DNA of 64,000 nucleotides from Gammaproteobacteria bacterium. GTDB lineage: Bacteria; Pseudomonadota; Gammaproteobacteria; Xanthomonadales; Marinicellaceae. Shown piece by piece: positions 8,997 to 19,165 of this stretch. The stretch is taken from positions 62,001-126,000 of the forward strand of contig JAWLAO010000006.1 in the NCBI GenBank assembly GCA_041395445.1, in the 5' to 3' direction. The translations under genes and the position numbers were made by a program. Each line of letters starts with the position of its first letter. Within the stretch, counting starts at the first letter, position 1. The notes beneath the pieces are model-generated. The model made no database searches. It had not been told where the DNA came from and worked only from the letters and a program-made list of their open reading frames with translations.

Positions 8997-9025
8997 CTGG
9001 TTTCAAAATCTTGTAATAGGTATTA

Positions 9026-9805
9026 TTAAACTTGAACTCTTTTTCTAACAAAAAAGAATAAAGCCAGTCCTAATAATACAAGTCCGAAGCCCGATAAAGT
9101 TGGAATAACCAATGGAACAGGAGGAACAAGACTACCGAAATACAAGTTATCAATTACCTCGCCGTTTCCACCATCCTGCTCAATTGCAATAGAGGTGATT
9201 GGCTCTGCAGCGATAATGCCGACAAATGTCATAGCTCCAACACCTGTTATATTAACAGGAACTGTTCCAAGTACGCCGGAGTTCCCTGATACGGTCAATG
9301 TTACTGTACCGCCAACATTATCAGTAATTTCCATCGCCACAGCTTCTACATCAGTATTTGTGAAATTGAGTATAGTGGAATCTGTAAATGTATTGGCACC
9401 AACAACAACTGTAGGTTGGAAGATAAAGCCATCACCTAATGCAACAAGGTCATTTCCTGGTGTTGATACGTTTAAATTAAAACCTCCAATAAGATCACCG
9501 GGGGAGAAACATGGGTCGTTTGAGTTACTATCAACCGGAGGTGTGCATGTATTGATTCCTCCCGGTCCTGTAGCTCCGCCTTCGAAATCTTCAAAATTCA
9601 GAACTGCTCCTGGTGTCGCAGCTTGAAAAGAAGCTAAATCTCCAAATGTGGCAAGTGCACCTGATGGTTGAGTTGGTGCAACTGGTACGTAGTTTAGTTC
9701 TGGTTTGCCATTAGCAACCCATTGTGTGTAACTCTCGTTTTCTGCAAATGCATTCAGGCTGATTAATAACAATAATAGCATTTTATATTTATTTTGAATA
9801 TTCAT
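9026..9805 (-). CDS. IPTL-CTERM surface/secreted protein
   Basis: A 259-residue exported protein. The N-terminus has a hydrophobic signal (KMLLLLLISLNAFA). The middle is beta-rich with little helix and contains a VLNFEDF...GGINTC segment and a VVGANTFTDSTILNF stretch. The C-terminus is a sorting tail: IPTLSGFGLVLLGL, a membrane span, then RKR. This matches the IPTL class of C-terminal signals, which is associated with exosortase H-type processing; no exosortase gene is in this window. A GAGGG ribosome binding site lies six bases before the ATG. A strong terminator follows. The cargo function is unknown. Confidence 0.82.
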   Translation of the reverse strand: MNIQNKYKMLLLLLISLNAFAENESYTQWVANGKPELNYVPVAPTQPSGALATFGDLASFQAATPGAVLNFEDFEGGATGPGGINTCTPPVDSNSNDPCFSPGDLIGGFNLNVSTPGNDLVALGDGFIFQPTVVVGANTFTDSTILNFTNTDVEAVAMEITDNVGGTVTLTVSGNSGVLGTVPVNITGVGAMTFVGIIAAEPITSIAIEQDGGNGEVIDNLYFGSLVPPVPLVIPTLSGFGLVLLGLALFFFVRKRVQV

Positions 9806-10091
9806 TATTACCCTCTAAAAATTTTCAATGAATGGATGTTTATCCACAACCAGAGTAAATATTGCCACTTATTTGGCTAATATACAATAAATTGTTACTG
9901 AATATTCTAAGATAAGACTTTTAATATGTCTAAATTCTTGTAAAGGTTAGCGTAGATAGTTTTTTTGAAATTACCTTTTGATTGTATATTTCAGTGGATT
10001 AATAACGGATTCTCGTAGAGAAATATTGGCAAATACATTAAAATACTCAGTCCAAAAACACGGGTGCGACCCGAAACTCAAAGGGGACAAG

Positions 10092-12374
10092 ATGAGTTTA
10101 CGTGAAGATATAAGAAAAGCGGCTTTGGAATATCACAAAGAGTTTCCTCCCGGAAAAGTCAAAGTGGTAGCCACCAAGGCTCTGACAACTGCAAAAGATT
10201 TGGCATTAGCCTATTCACCGGGAGTTGCTGCTCCTAGTGAAGAAATTGAAAAAGATCCATCAACAGCATCGCTATACACAGCACGCGGAAATCTTGTTGC
10301 TGTTATCACAAATGGGACTGCTGTTCTTGGTTTGGGCGATATCGGCCCTTTGGCAGCCAAGCCGGTGATGGAAGGAAAAGGTGTGCTATTCAAGAAATTT
10401 GCCGGGGTTGATGTTTTCGACATCGAAATTGATGAAAAAGACCCTGACAAGCTCATTGATATTATTGCATCCCTTGAACCGACATTTGGCGGAATCAACC
10501 TGGAGGATATTAAATCTCCGGAGTGTTTTTATATTGAAGAAAAATTAAAGAATCGACTAAAGATTCCAGTTTTTCATGATGATCAGCATGGTACGGCAAT
10601 TATTACTGCGACAGCTGTGATCAATGCTTTAAAAATTATCAACAAGGATATCTCCAAAGTTAAATTGGTGACTTCCGGAGCCGGGGCAGCGGGCATGGCG
10701 TGTCTGGATTTGTTGGTGGATTTAGGAATGAAAGTCGAAAATATCATCGTATCTGACTCCAAAGGAGTGCTTTATCAGGAGCGTAGTGATATTGAGAAGG
10801 GTTCAAAAAAAGAAAAGTATGCTCATGGTGTTAAAAATATCACCTTGCCCGATGCTTTGGTTGGGGCAGATATATTCTTAGGGGTCTCTGTTGCCGGAGT
10901 ATTGACGGCTGAAATGATTATACCAATGGCAAAAGACCCGATTATTCTGGCTTTAGCAAATCCTGTTCCTGAAATAATGCCGGATGTTGCATTGGAAGCA
11001 CGTCCTGATGCAATCATCGCAACCGGACGATCTGATTTCCCAAATCAAGTGAATAATGTTTTGTGTTTCCCTTACATTTTTAGGGGAACCCTCGATGTGG
11101 GTGCTCCCATTATCAATGACGAAATGAAGAAAGCCTGCGTTTATGCCTTGGCTGAACTGGCTCAGAAGGAAACCTCGGATGTTGGAGCTCAGGCTTTCGG
11201 TGGAGAAGCTAAAAGTTTTGGGCGTGACTATTTGATTCCACAACCCTTTGATCCGAGAATTTTATTGTATGTGGCTCCGGCTGTGGCACAAGCAGCTATG
11301 GACTCGGGAGTGGCGACTCGTCCGATTGAAAACATGCAGGATTACAAGGATAAACTCAGTTATTTTGTTTTCAAGAGCGGTTTGATGATGAAGCCGGTGT
11401 TTGATAAAGCCAGACAAAATCCGAAAACAGTCGTCTATGCTGAAGGCGAAGATGAAAGAGTTTTGCGGGCTGTAAGAACAGTTCTGGATGATAATTTGGC
11501 AAAACCAATTTTGATTGGACGACCTGAAGTTGTGCAAAGCCGAATTGATCGAATTGGTTTGGATTTAGTAATTGGTAAAGATTTTGAGTTGGTTAATCCA
11601 CAACAAGATAATCGTTTTCGTGAATACTGGAATCTCTATTTTGAGATTATGCAACGAAATGGAGTTACACCTGAAATTGCCAAAGCCATAGTGCGAACTC
11701 GTTCGTCAGTCATAGCTGCATTGATGGTGAAACGAGGTGAAGCTGATGCCATGTTGGCCGGTCTTACTGGAAGATTTTCAAAAGTATTGAAACATATTAT
11801 TGAGGTTTTAGGACTCAAAGAGGATGTTCAGCAACCTTCGGCGGTGAGTGGAATTTCCACCGAGTATGGCAACTTTTTCTTTTGTGATACCCATGTGAAT
11901 GCCGATCCGAATGCTGATGAAATTGCAGAAACCGCGTTAATGGCAGCAGAAAAGCTCAGAGATTTTGGTAAAATTCCACGATTGGCATTGTTATCTTATT
12001 CCAGCTTTGGTTCCCGTGGTGGTAGAAGCCCGAAAAAAATGCGTGAAGTTTTGGAGATTTTGAGAAAGAAAGCTCCAGAGCTTGAAATTGAAGGAGAAAT
12101 GGAAGCGGATATCGCTTTGATGCCAGAATTGAGAGAAGCTGTATTCCCGAATTCAAAACTAAGTGGTCGAGCTAATTTATTCATAATGCCAAACCTTGAT
12201 ACAGCGAATGCAGTGATAAATATGCTTAAATGTTTCACCAAAGGAGTGACCATTGGTCCCATTCTATTGGGAAGCAAACAAGCCGCTCATGTATTAGTTC
12301 CCACATCATCCGTCCGCCGAATCATAAACATGACTGCGATGGCAGTTATTGATGCACAGAAAAACGAGAAGTAA
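10092..12374 (+). CDS. maeB: NADP-dependent malic enzyme with phosphotransacetylase-like domain
   Basis: MaeB oxidatively decarboxylates malate to pyruvate and supplies NADPH. The product has 760 residues, like E. coli MaeB (759). The malic-enzyme domain begins MSLREDIRKAALEYHKEFPP and includes LAYSPGVAAPSEEI and the substrate/metal region (FHDDQHGTAIITATA). The nucleotide-binding loop SGAGAAGMACLDLL is near residue 195. From about residue 425 a phosphate-acetyltransferase-like domain follows (VVYAEGEDERVLRAV). The frame is open 38 codons further upstream, but the ATG at 10092 has an AAAGGGGA ribosome binding site and fits the family N-terminus. Six bases separate it from aceE, so pyruvate production and use may be co-transcribed. 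Confidence 0.95.
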   Translation: MSLREDIRKAALEYHKEFPPGKVKVVATKALTTAKDLALAYSPGVAAPSEEIEKDPSTASLYTARGNLVAVITNGTAVLGLGDIGPLAAKPVMEGKGVLFKKFAGVDVFDIEIDEKDPDKLIDIIASLEPTFGGINLEDIKSPECFYIEEKLKNRLKIPVFHDDQHGTAIITATAVINALKIINKDISKVKLVTSGAGAAGMACLDLLVDLGMKVENIIVSDSKGVLYQERSDIEKGSKKEKYAHGVKNITLPDALVGADIFLGVSVAGVLTAEMIIPMAKDPIILALANPVPEIMPDVALEARPDAIIATGRSDFPNQVNNVLCFPYIFRGTLDVGAPIINDEMKKACVYALAELAQKETSDVGAQAFGGEAKSFGRDYLIPQPFDPRILLYVAPAVAQAAMDSGVATRPIENMQDYKDKLSYFVFKSGLMMKPVFDKARQNPKTVVYAEGEDERVLRAVRTVLDDNLAKPILIGRPEVVQSRIDRIGLDLVIGKDFELVNPQQDNRFREYWNLYFEIMQRNGVTPEIAKAIVRTRSSVIAALMVKRGEADAMLAGLTGRFSKVLKHIIEVLGLKEDVQQPSAVSGISTEYGNFFFCDTHVNADPNADEIAETALMAAEKLRDFGKIPRLALLSYSSFGSRGGRSPKKMREVLEILRKKAPELEIEGEMEADIALMPELREAVFPNSKLSGRANLFIMPNLDTANAVINMLKCFTKGVTIGPILLGSKQAAHVLVPTSSVRRIINMTAMAVIDAQKNEK

Positions 12375-12380
12375 AGACAA

Positions 12381-15032
12381 ATGACAGATATTACCAACAA
12401 AATTGATATTGATGCTCAGGAAACACAGGAATGGCTGGATGCCTTAACTGCAGTCATTAACGAAGAAGGCCCCGAACGAGCTCACTTTTTAATTGAACAA
12501 TTGATTGATTTGAATCGTCGTTCCGGCGGACATTTACCTTATGAAGCAACGACGGCTTATCTGAATACCATTCCACCGGAGAATGAAAAGAAATCACCGG
12601 GCAATGCGGATTTGGAATGGAAAATTCGGGCAATCATTCGCTGGAATGCAATGGCAATGGTGGTTCGGGCGAATCGTCGTCCGGGTTCACTTGGCGGTCA
12701 TATTGCCAGTTTCGCATCAGCAGCGACCATTTATGATGTCGGCTTCAATCACTTCTTCCGTGGTCATGATCACGAATGCGGCGGTGACTTGCTTTATGTT
12801 CAAGGTCATAGTGCACCGGGTTTTTATGCCCGTTCTTTTTTGGAAGGGCGATTTAGCGAAGAAGATTTGGATAATTTCCGACGTGAAGTTGGTGGCAAAG
12901 GGCTATCATCCTACCCACACTCATGGTTGATGCCCGATTACTGGCAGTTTGCTACGGTTTCAATGGGCTTAGGGCCTTTGCAGGCAATTTATCAGGCACG
13001 ATTCATGAAGTACATGCAGAATCGCGGGTTGATTCCAGTCACTGACAAAAAAGTCTATTGCTTTTTAGGCGATGGCGAAACCGATGAGCCGGAATCACTC
13101 GGCGCTATTTCCATGGCAGGGCGTGAAAAACTGGATAACTTGGTTTTTGTGGTGAATTGTAATCTGCAAAGACTTGACGGTCCTGTTCGTGGCAACAGTA
13201 AAATCATTCAGGAGCTGGAAGGAGTGTTCCGCGGAGCGGGCTGGAATGTGATTAAGGTCATTTGGGGTTCGTATTGGGACCCATTGCTGGCAAAAGATCA
13301 CAAAGGTTTACTCCGCAAACGTATGGAAGAAGCGGTTGACGGTGATTATCAAAATTATAAATCCAAAGACGGTGCTTATGTTCGTGAGCATTTTTTCGGA
13401 AAATATCCGGAACTGAAAGAAATGGTTTCCAATATGTCCGACAATGATATTTGGAGATTAAACCGTGGCGGACACGACCCTCATAAAATGTATGCTGCTT
13501 ATGCGGCTGCCAATGAACATAAAGGGCAACCGACGGTTATTTTAGCCAAAACGGTTAAAGGTTATGGTATGGGTAACGCCGGTCAGGGCTTGAATATCAC
13601 TCATCAACAGAAAAAAATGAAAACTTCAGCTGTGAGGCATTTCAGGGATCAATTCAATGTTCCAATTGCAGATAAAGATTTGGATGATGTTCCCTATTAC
13701 AAGCCACCTGAAGATTCCGATGAAATCAAATACATGAAGCAACGCCGCGCGGAATTAGGCGGTTCACTCCCTAGACGAGTGGTGGATTATCAAAAACTGG
13801 AAATACCAACATTGGATAAATTTGCTTCTATCATGGGAGATTCCGGTGACAGAGAATTTTCAACAACAATGGCATTTGTGAGAATTCTTGCTATTTTATT
13901 GCGTGACAAAAATATTAAAGATCGAATTGTACCAATTGTTGCTGATGAAGCTCGTACTTTTGGAATGGAAGGTCTGTTCCGTCAGTTGGGGATTTATTCT
14001 TACCAAGGACAGAAATACACACCGGAAGATGCTGATCAATTGATGTTTTATAAAAGCACGAATGGTCAGGTGTTACAGGAAGGCATCACCGAAGCCGGTG
14101 CGGTTTCTTCATGGATTGCAGCAGCGACAGCATGCCAATTATGGAACAGCAATGATTCCGTTTTATTTACTATTCAATGTTTGGTTTTCAACGCATTGCC
14201 GACTTGTGTTATGCCGCCGGTGATATGCGTGCCAAAGGCTTTTTACTCGGCGGGACTTCAGGGAGAACCACATTGAATGGCGAAGGACTACAACATCAAG
14301 ACGGTCACTCCCATTTGATTTCATCAACTGTACCTAATTGCGTTTCCTATGACCCGACTTATGCTTATGAGCTGGCGGTCATCATGCAAAACGGTTTGCA
14401 AAGAATGTATGCTGATGATGAAGATATTTATTTTTATATCACCTTGATGAATGAAAACTATCATCATTCTGAAATGCCTAAAGGAGCAGAAAGTGACATC
14501 CTCAAAGGAATGTATAAACTCAAATCCGGCAAAGGAAAAATCAAAGCTCAATTACTTGGGAGTGGTGCAATTCTTCGTGAAGTCATTGCAGCCTCTGAAA
14601 TGTTGCAAAAGTTTTACAAGTCGCTTGTGATATTTGGAGTTGTACCAGCTTTACCGAATTGAAACGTGATGGGCAAAAAGTCCAATCGTTACAATCGCTT
14701 AAATCCGGATAAAAAAGCCAAAGTTTCTCACGTTGAAAAATGCCTGGACAAAGCGCAAGGACCTGTGATTGCTGCCAGCGATTACGTTCACGATTTTGTT
14801 GAACAAATCAGACCTTGGATTAAAGCGGATTATACCACTTTGGGAACTGATGGATTTGGTCGCTCGGACACTCGTGAAGAGTTGCGTTCTTTCTTTGAAG
14901 TGGATAGAAATCATATTGCTTATACAACAGTAACAGCATTAGTCAAATCCGGTGATTTACCAAAAACTGCACTTGCTAAAGCCCAAAACTTTATGAAATT
15001 GATACCAGCCGACTCATCCGGTGGAGGTTTAG
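12381..15032 (+). pseudogene. aceE: Pyruvate dehydrogenase E1 (AceE), interrupted by indels in this sequence
   Basis: Homodimeric-type E1 of the pyruvate dehydrogenase complex (TPP-dependent decarboxylation of pyruvate). The joined length, about 884 codons, matches the family (887 in E. coli). The first 590 residues are intact, with the TPP site CFLGDGETDEPES...VVNCNLQRLDGPVRG at about 227-262. At about 14160 the frame shifts: VLFTI becomes FIYYSMFGFQRIADLC. More shifts lie near 14618, 14686, about 14987 and 15015. The expected end, IDTSR-PHPVEV and TAG at 15030, is recovered only by correcting them. As given, the tail is read into aceF. Loss of this core gene would be surprising, so sequence error is likely. 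Confidence 0.85.
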
Positions 15033-15034
15033 TC

Positions 15035-16336
15035 ATGAGCCAGATTGAAATAATAAAAGTTCCTGATATTGGTGATTTTGACAGTGTTGAAATTATCGAA
15101 GTTCTTGTTGCCGAGGGCGATAGCATCAACGTCGATGATGTCATTATCACTTTGAAAGCGAAAAAGCGACTTTGGATGCCAAGCCCGGCATCCGGTGTGA
15201 TTAAGAAAGTCTTGGTTAAACTCGGAGATAGTGTTTCGCAAGGAACAGATATGTTGGAGTTGGAGATTAGCGAAAGTACCGACAAAGAGCCAAAAGCTGT
15301 GGATGAGACGGCCAAAGTCGAAAAAACCGAGCAAGCGAAAGTAGAAAACCGACAAAAACAGAAACAGAAAATGCCCAAAGAGGTTACACGTAAACCTCCT
15401 CCGGTCCTTTGCCGGCAAATAATCGGCGGAAAAAATGCCTCACCGGCAATCCGTAAATTTGCTCGTGAATTGGGTGCAGATATCAACTTAATTCCCGGAA
15501 CAGGCAGAAAAGGTCGCATTACCAAAAATGATGTTAAATCTTTCATCAAACAAGCCATGCAATCCGGTGGAACTGTTCAATCCGGTGCATCCAATTTTGA
15601 TGTGTTGCCACCCGTTAATGAGGATTTCTCAAAATATGGCGATATTGAAAGTGTTTCTCTTTCACGAATCCAGAAGATTTCCGGTAAATATTTACACCGC
15701 AATTGGGTGCGAATTCCGCATGTCACTCAATTTGATGAAGCTGATATTACCGAATTAGAGCAATTCAGACAAGACAGTAAGGATGAGGCAAAAGCTCAGG
15801 GATTTGGTTTGTCACCTTTAGCATTTATTGTGAAAGCAGTGGCAGTCGCATTGAAGAAGTTTCCAAAATTCAATTCATCGCTGGATGCTGCTGAAGAAAA
15901 CCTGATAATGAAAAAATATTACCACATCGGAATTGCCGTCGATACACCCAATGGTTTGGTGGTTCCGGTGATAAGGGATGTTTTGGGTAAAACGGTGATG
16001 GAAATTGCCCGTGAAATGTCTGAATTATCGGTGAAGGCAAGGGATGGAAAACTGGCTCCTTCTGACATGAAAGGCGGTTGTTTTTCAGTTTCATCATTAG
16101 GTGGAATTGGCGGAACAGCGTTCACTCCGATTATCAATTCACCAGAGGTCGCCATTCTGGGAGTCAGTCGCTCACAGATCAAGCCGGTTTTCAATGATAA
16201 AGGCGAAGTGAAGCCCCGTTTGATGCTGCCATTGTCACTTTCCTATGATCATAGGGTGATTGATGGTGCGGATGCGGCCAGATTTATCGTTTATCTGTCC
16301 ACGGTTCTTTCCGACCTGAAAAAAATGCTGCTGTAA
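15035..16336 (+). CDS. aceF: Pyruvate dehydrogenase E2, dihydrolipoyl acetyltransferase (AceF)
   Basis: A 433-residue E2 core protein of the pyruvate dehydrogenase complex. Order: one lipoyl domain (residues 1-78), a charged linker, the E1/E3-binding domain (ASPAIRKFARELGADINLIP, then GTGRKGRITKNDV), and the acetyltransferase domain ending in DHRVIDGADAARF with the catalytic His. The start ATG at 15035 has GGAGG seven bases upstream. The lipoyl-lysine segment reads TLKAKKRLWMPSP, whereas the family and the E3 gene here read TLESEKAT-(M/L)-(E/D)-(I/V)-PSP. Two compensating indels near 15154 and 15178 explain this. A second compensating pair may lie near 15410. As written the lipoylation site is lost. 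Confidence 0.9.
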   Translation: MSQIEIIKVPDIGDFDSVEIIEVLVAEGDSINVDDVIITLKAKKRLWMPSPASGVIKKVLVKLGDSVSQGTDMLELEISESTDKEPKAVDETAKVEKTEQAKVENRQKQKQKMPKEVTRKPPPVLCRQIIGGKNASPAIRKFARELGADINLIPGTGRKGRITKNDVKSFIKQAMQSGGTVQSGASNFDVLPPVNEDFSKYGDIESVSLSRIQKISGKYLHRNWVRIPHVTQFDEADITELEQFRQDSKDEAKAQGFGLSPLAFIVKAVAVALKKFPKFNSSLDAAEENLIMKKYYHIGIAVDTPNGLVVPVIRDVLGKTVMEIAREMSELSVKARDGKLAPSDMKGGCFSVSSLGGIGGTAFTPIINSPEVAILGVSRSQIKPVFNDKGEVKPRLMLPLSLSYDHRVIDGADAARFIVYLSTVLSDLKKMLL

Positions 16337-16346
16337 GGAGAATGAA

Positions 16347-18101
16347 ATGACAAAAGAAATTGAAATTAAAGTCCCTGATATGGGCGATTTTGATAATGTT
16401 CCTGTTATTGAAATTCTGGTCAGCGAAGGTGATGAAGTTGCAGCTGATGATTCTTTAATCACTTTGGAAAGTGAAAAAGCAACTATGGAAATCCCCAGTC
16501 CTCATTCCGGCAAAATCACTCAGATTCTGGTTGAAGAAGGTCAGCATGTCAATCAAGGCATGGTAATTGCCAGAATGGAAATTTCTGCGGTTGTTGATAA
16601 AAGTGAAGAAAAAACTGAAATTAAAAAAGATGTTTCATCACCTTCCAAAAATAACTCGTCATTCCTGCGTAGGCAGGAATCTCAAGATGTTTCACCTGCT
16701 GTTGACAAAAATGATTACGACACCGAATTATTAGTTCTCGGCGGTGGTCCCGGTGGCTATACAGCAGCTTTCCGAGCAGCAGACTTGGGAATGCAGGTCA
16801 CTTTGGTGGAAAGATATGATTCTTTAGGTGGTGTGTGTCTGAATGTCGGGTGTATTCCATCCAAGGCATTGTTGCATTCAGCATTAGTGATTCGTGAAGC
16901 CGAACACATGCAGCAACATGGTTTGGATTTTGGCAAACCTAAAATTGATAAAGATAAATTGTTGGGCTGGAAAGATTCAGTCGTGCAAAAACTCACAGGC
17001 GGTCTCGGACAAATGGCAAAACAACGCAAAGTCAAAGTTGTCAATGGAGTCGGTCAATTTGTAGATAGTCACACTTTGTCGGTTGATGGTAAAAACATCA
17101 CATTTGCTCAATGTATTATTGCTGCCGGCTCACAGGTTTTTAAACTGCCAAACATTCCATGGGATGACAAACGAGTGATGGATTCGACCGATGCCTTACG
17201 CATGGATGATATTCCAAAGTCTATGTTAATCATTGGTGGCGGCATCATCGGACTGGAAATGGCGACGGTTTATTCGGCATTGGGAACAGAAATTACCATC
17301 GTTGAAATGATGGATCAAATCATTCCGGGTGCTGATAAGGACTTGGTAAGACCATTAACCACGATTAGCAAAAAACGCTACAAAGAAATTATGCTGAAAA
17401 CGGCCGTGACCAATGTAACTGCCAAAAAAGATGGTTTGGTAGTTGAATTTGACGGCAAAGACAAACAAACATTCGATAAGGTTTTAGTTGCTGTTGGTCG
17501 TGTTCCAAATGGTAATAAGATTGGAGCGGAAAATGCCGGCGTGAATGTCACAGAACGCGGATTTATCGAAGTCGATAAGCAAATGCGGACCAATGTTGGG
17601 CACATTTTTGCTATTGGTGATATTGTCGGGCAGCCAATGTTGGCTCACAAAGCGACACACGAGGCGAAAATTGCAGCCGAAGTCGCACTTGGTGAAAAAG
17701 TATTCTTCGATGCCATGGTGATTCCATCCGTTGCTTACACCGATCCCGAAGTAGCTTGGGTGGGTGAAACGGAAATCACTGCGAAACAAAAAGGCATTGA
17801 TTATGGAATCGGCAAATTCCCGTGGGCCGCCAGTGGTCGAGCTTTAGGATTGGACCGAACCGAAGGTTTCACCAAGTTATTATTCGACAATGAAACAGAC
17901 CGTATCATTGGTGCAGGAATCACCGGCCCAAACGCCGGAGAACTGATTTCGGAACTGGCATTAGCTATCGAAATGGGCTGTGAAGCCGCTGACATTGGAT
18001 TAACTATTCATCCGCATCCGACTCTGGCTGAATCAGTTGCCATGAGTGCCGAAGTGTTTGAAGGAACAATTACGGATTTGTATATTCCGAAGAAGAAATA
18101 A
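16347..18101 (+). CDS. lpdA: Dihydrolipoyl dehydrogenase (E3) with N-terminal lipoyl domain
   Basis: A 584-residue FAD-dependent E3 that re-oxidises dihydrolipoamide for the pyruvate dehydrogenase complex. Residues 1-78 are a lipoyl domain with an intact LESEKATMEIPSPHSG lysine motif, a fusion seen in some proteobacteria. After a linker come the FAD loop LGGGPGGYTAAFRAAD, the redox disulfide GGVCLNVGCIPSK (Cys164 and Cys169), the NAD loop IIGGGIIGLEMATVY and the C-terminal HPHPTLAES with the catalytic His near 555. The ribosome binding site AAGGAG lies before the ATG, ten bases after aceF. The linker contains a translated copy of a palindromic repeat (16656-16683). No frame errors are visible. 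Confidence 0.97.
   Translation: MTKEIEIKVPDMGDFDNVPVIEILVSEGDEVAADDSLITLESEKATMEIPSPHSGKITQILVEEGQHVNQGMVIARMEISAVVDKSEEKTEIKKDVSSPSKNNSSFLRRQESQDVSPAVDKNDYDTELLVLGGGPGGYTAAFRAADLGMQVTLVERYDSLGGVCLNVGCIPSKALLHSALVIREAEHMQQHGLDFGKPKIDKDKLLGWKDSVVQKLTGGLGQMAKQRKVKVVNGVGQFVDSHTLSVDGKNITFAQCIIAAGSQVFKLPNIPWDDKRVMDSTDALRMDDIPKSMLIIGGGIIGLEMATVYSALGTEITIVEMMDQIIPGADKDLVRPLTTISKKRYKEIMLKTAVTNVTAKKDGLVVEFDGKDKQTFDKVLVAVGRVPNGNKIGAENAGVNVTERGFIEVDKQMRTNVGHIFAIGDIVGQPMLAHKATHEAKIAAEVALGEKVFFDAMVIPSVAYTDPEVAWVGETEITAKQKGIDYGIGKFPWAASGRALGLDRTEGFTKLLFDNETDRIIGAGITGPNAGELISELALAIEMGCEAADIGLTIHPHPTLAESVAMSAEVFEGTITDLYIPKKK
16656..16683 (+). repeat. Palindromic repeat inside the lpdA coding sequence
   Basis: TCGTC followed by ATTCCTGC(GTAG)GCAGGAAT (16661-16680) and CTC has the same design as the intergenic palindromes at 4683, 6305 and 36702. 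It is in frame and encodes SSFLRRQES in the flexible linker between the lipoyl and FAD domains, where extra residues would be tolerated. Confidence 0.75.
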
Positions 18102-18109
18102 AGAATACA

Positions 18110-18137
18110 ATCATCTTCGGGCTTGACCCGGGGATCT
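18110..18137. repeat. Palindromic repeat after lpdA
   Basis: ATCTTCGGG(CTTGA)CCCGGGGAT forms an imperfect hairpin in the space between lpdA and the next gene. It resembles the GTCATT/GAATC family and might also help end the pdh transcript, although no T-run follows directly. Confidence 0.45.
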
Positions 18138-18201
18138 CCTGGAGAGTCGTGATTTTATTTATACTTAAATGTAACACAGAGTTTTATAAAGGAGATATAG
18201 A

Positions 18202-19137
18202 TTGAGGAGTAAAGCAAGTTTAAGAAGGGAAGCAGAAAGAAAAAGCTCCAGAATACAAGAGTTTAAAAGAAAAATTATTGATCTTTTAAAGTTTGCCAGT
18301 CCTCAAGTATCATATTCTATAAGAAAGGACTTAGCCACAATGACGAATATGCCTTTTTATAAAGATAGACCAAAAGTGATTAATGTTTCATTGTCCCTTG
18401 TAGAAATGTTTATTGCTTATACTAAAATTTTTTTTAAAAGTGATGATGAGCAGTTTATTACACAACTCATTAGGTCTCTAAGTAGAAACCAATCACAAAC
18501 TTTAAGAAAAATTGCTCCAAGAGTAGGTACAAGAAAAGAAATTTGGGATCATGTAATTCCTGTGAAAGTCATTGTTGATGAAATTATAACAATGGTGGCA
18601 AAGAGAAGTATTACTGATTTGGAAATGCTATTAAGACTTTATGAAAGAGCAGGGCAGATTGGAATTACAAAGAAACAAAACGATTTATTGAAATCACTCG
18701 ACCTAAATAGCTCAATGCCCGAAAACTGGAACTGGAGAAATGATAATGTTAATTTATATGCACGTTACGAAGAGGCTGGTATAACTCGAATCGGAGAAGT
18801 AGTGAACATGAATAAAATAATATTTTTAGAGACGATTTACAGTTCAATCAAGGTTGGTGATTTTATTCAAAAACCTACTAAAGTGACTGAAATTTTAGAT
18901 ATTACAGAAAGTGGACATATATATTACCGTATAGGTAAAAAAAATAGAAAAGCTGTTACAAAAAGTGAATTAATTAAAGTTTTTGAAATTTTGACAAAAA
19001 GAGATATTACTAATTCTGATATACGAGATATTGCAACAAAAGCAAAACCATGTAATGTAACTTCAATTAAGTGGTTACTAACTAATTCTGGTTTGGTTAT
19101 TGAACAGTCAAAAGGTGTATTTAGAAAAAATTGGTAA
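18202..19137 (+). CDS. Hypothetical protein, 311 aa, TTG start
   Basis: I do not recognise the family with confidence. The start is TTG with an AAAGGAG ribosome binding site seven bases upstream; no ATG lies nearby in frame. The N-terminus is highly basic (RSKASLRREAERKSSRI). The middle has IWDHVIPVKVIVDEIITMV, and later SSMPENWNW and LYARYEEAGI. I loosely associate that pattern with uncharacterised phage- or restriction-linked proteins. There is no signal peptide or membrane span, so it is probably cytoplasmic. Base composition is more AT-rich than the pdh operon and codon use differs, which suggests accessory DNA. It is convergent with the gene at 19166. Confidence 0.7.
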   Translation: MRSKASLRREAERKSSRIQEFKRKIIDLLKFASPQVSYSIRKDLATMTNMPFYKDRPKVINVSLSLVEMFIAYTKIFFKSDDEQFITQLIRSLSRNQSQTLRKIAPRVGTRKEIWDHVIPVKVIVDEIITMVAKRSITDLEMLLRLYERAGQIGITKKQNDLLKSLDLNSSMPENWNWRNDNVNLYARYEEAGITRIGEVVNMNKIIFLETIYSSIKVGDFIQKPTKVTEILDITESGHIYYRIGKKNRKAVTKSELIKVFEILTKRDITNSDIRDIATKAKPCNVTSIKWLLTNSGLVIEQSKGVFRKNW

Positions 19138-19165
19138 CAGCTAAATAAAGCTGAAGCTATTACAG

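Noticed and set aside
14920..15558. A 212-codon minus-strand open frame across the aceE/aceF junction.
   Set aside because: The opposite strand encodes clear E1 and E2 sequence. The long antisense frame is a codon-bias effect.
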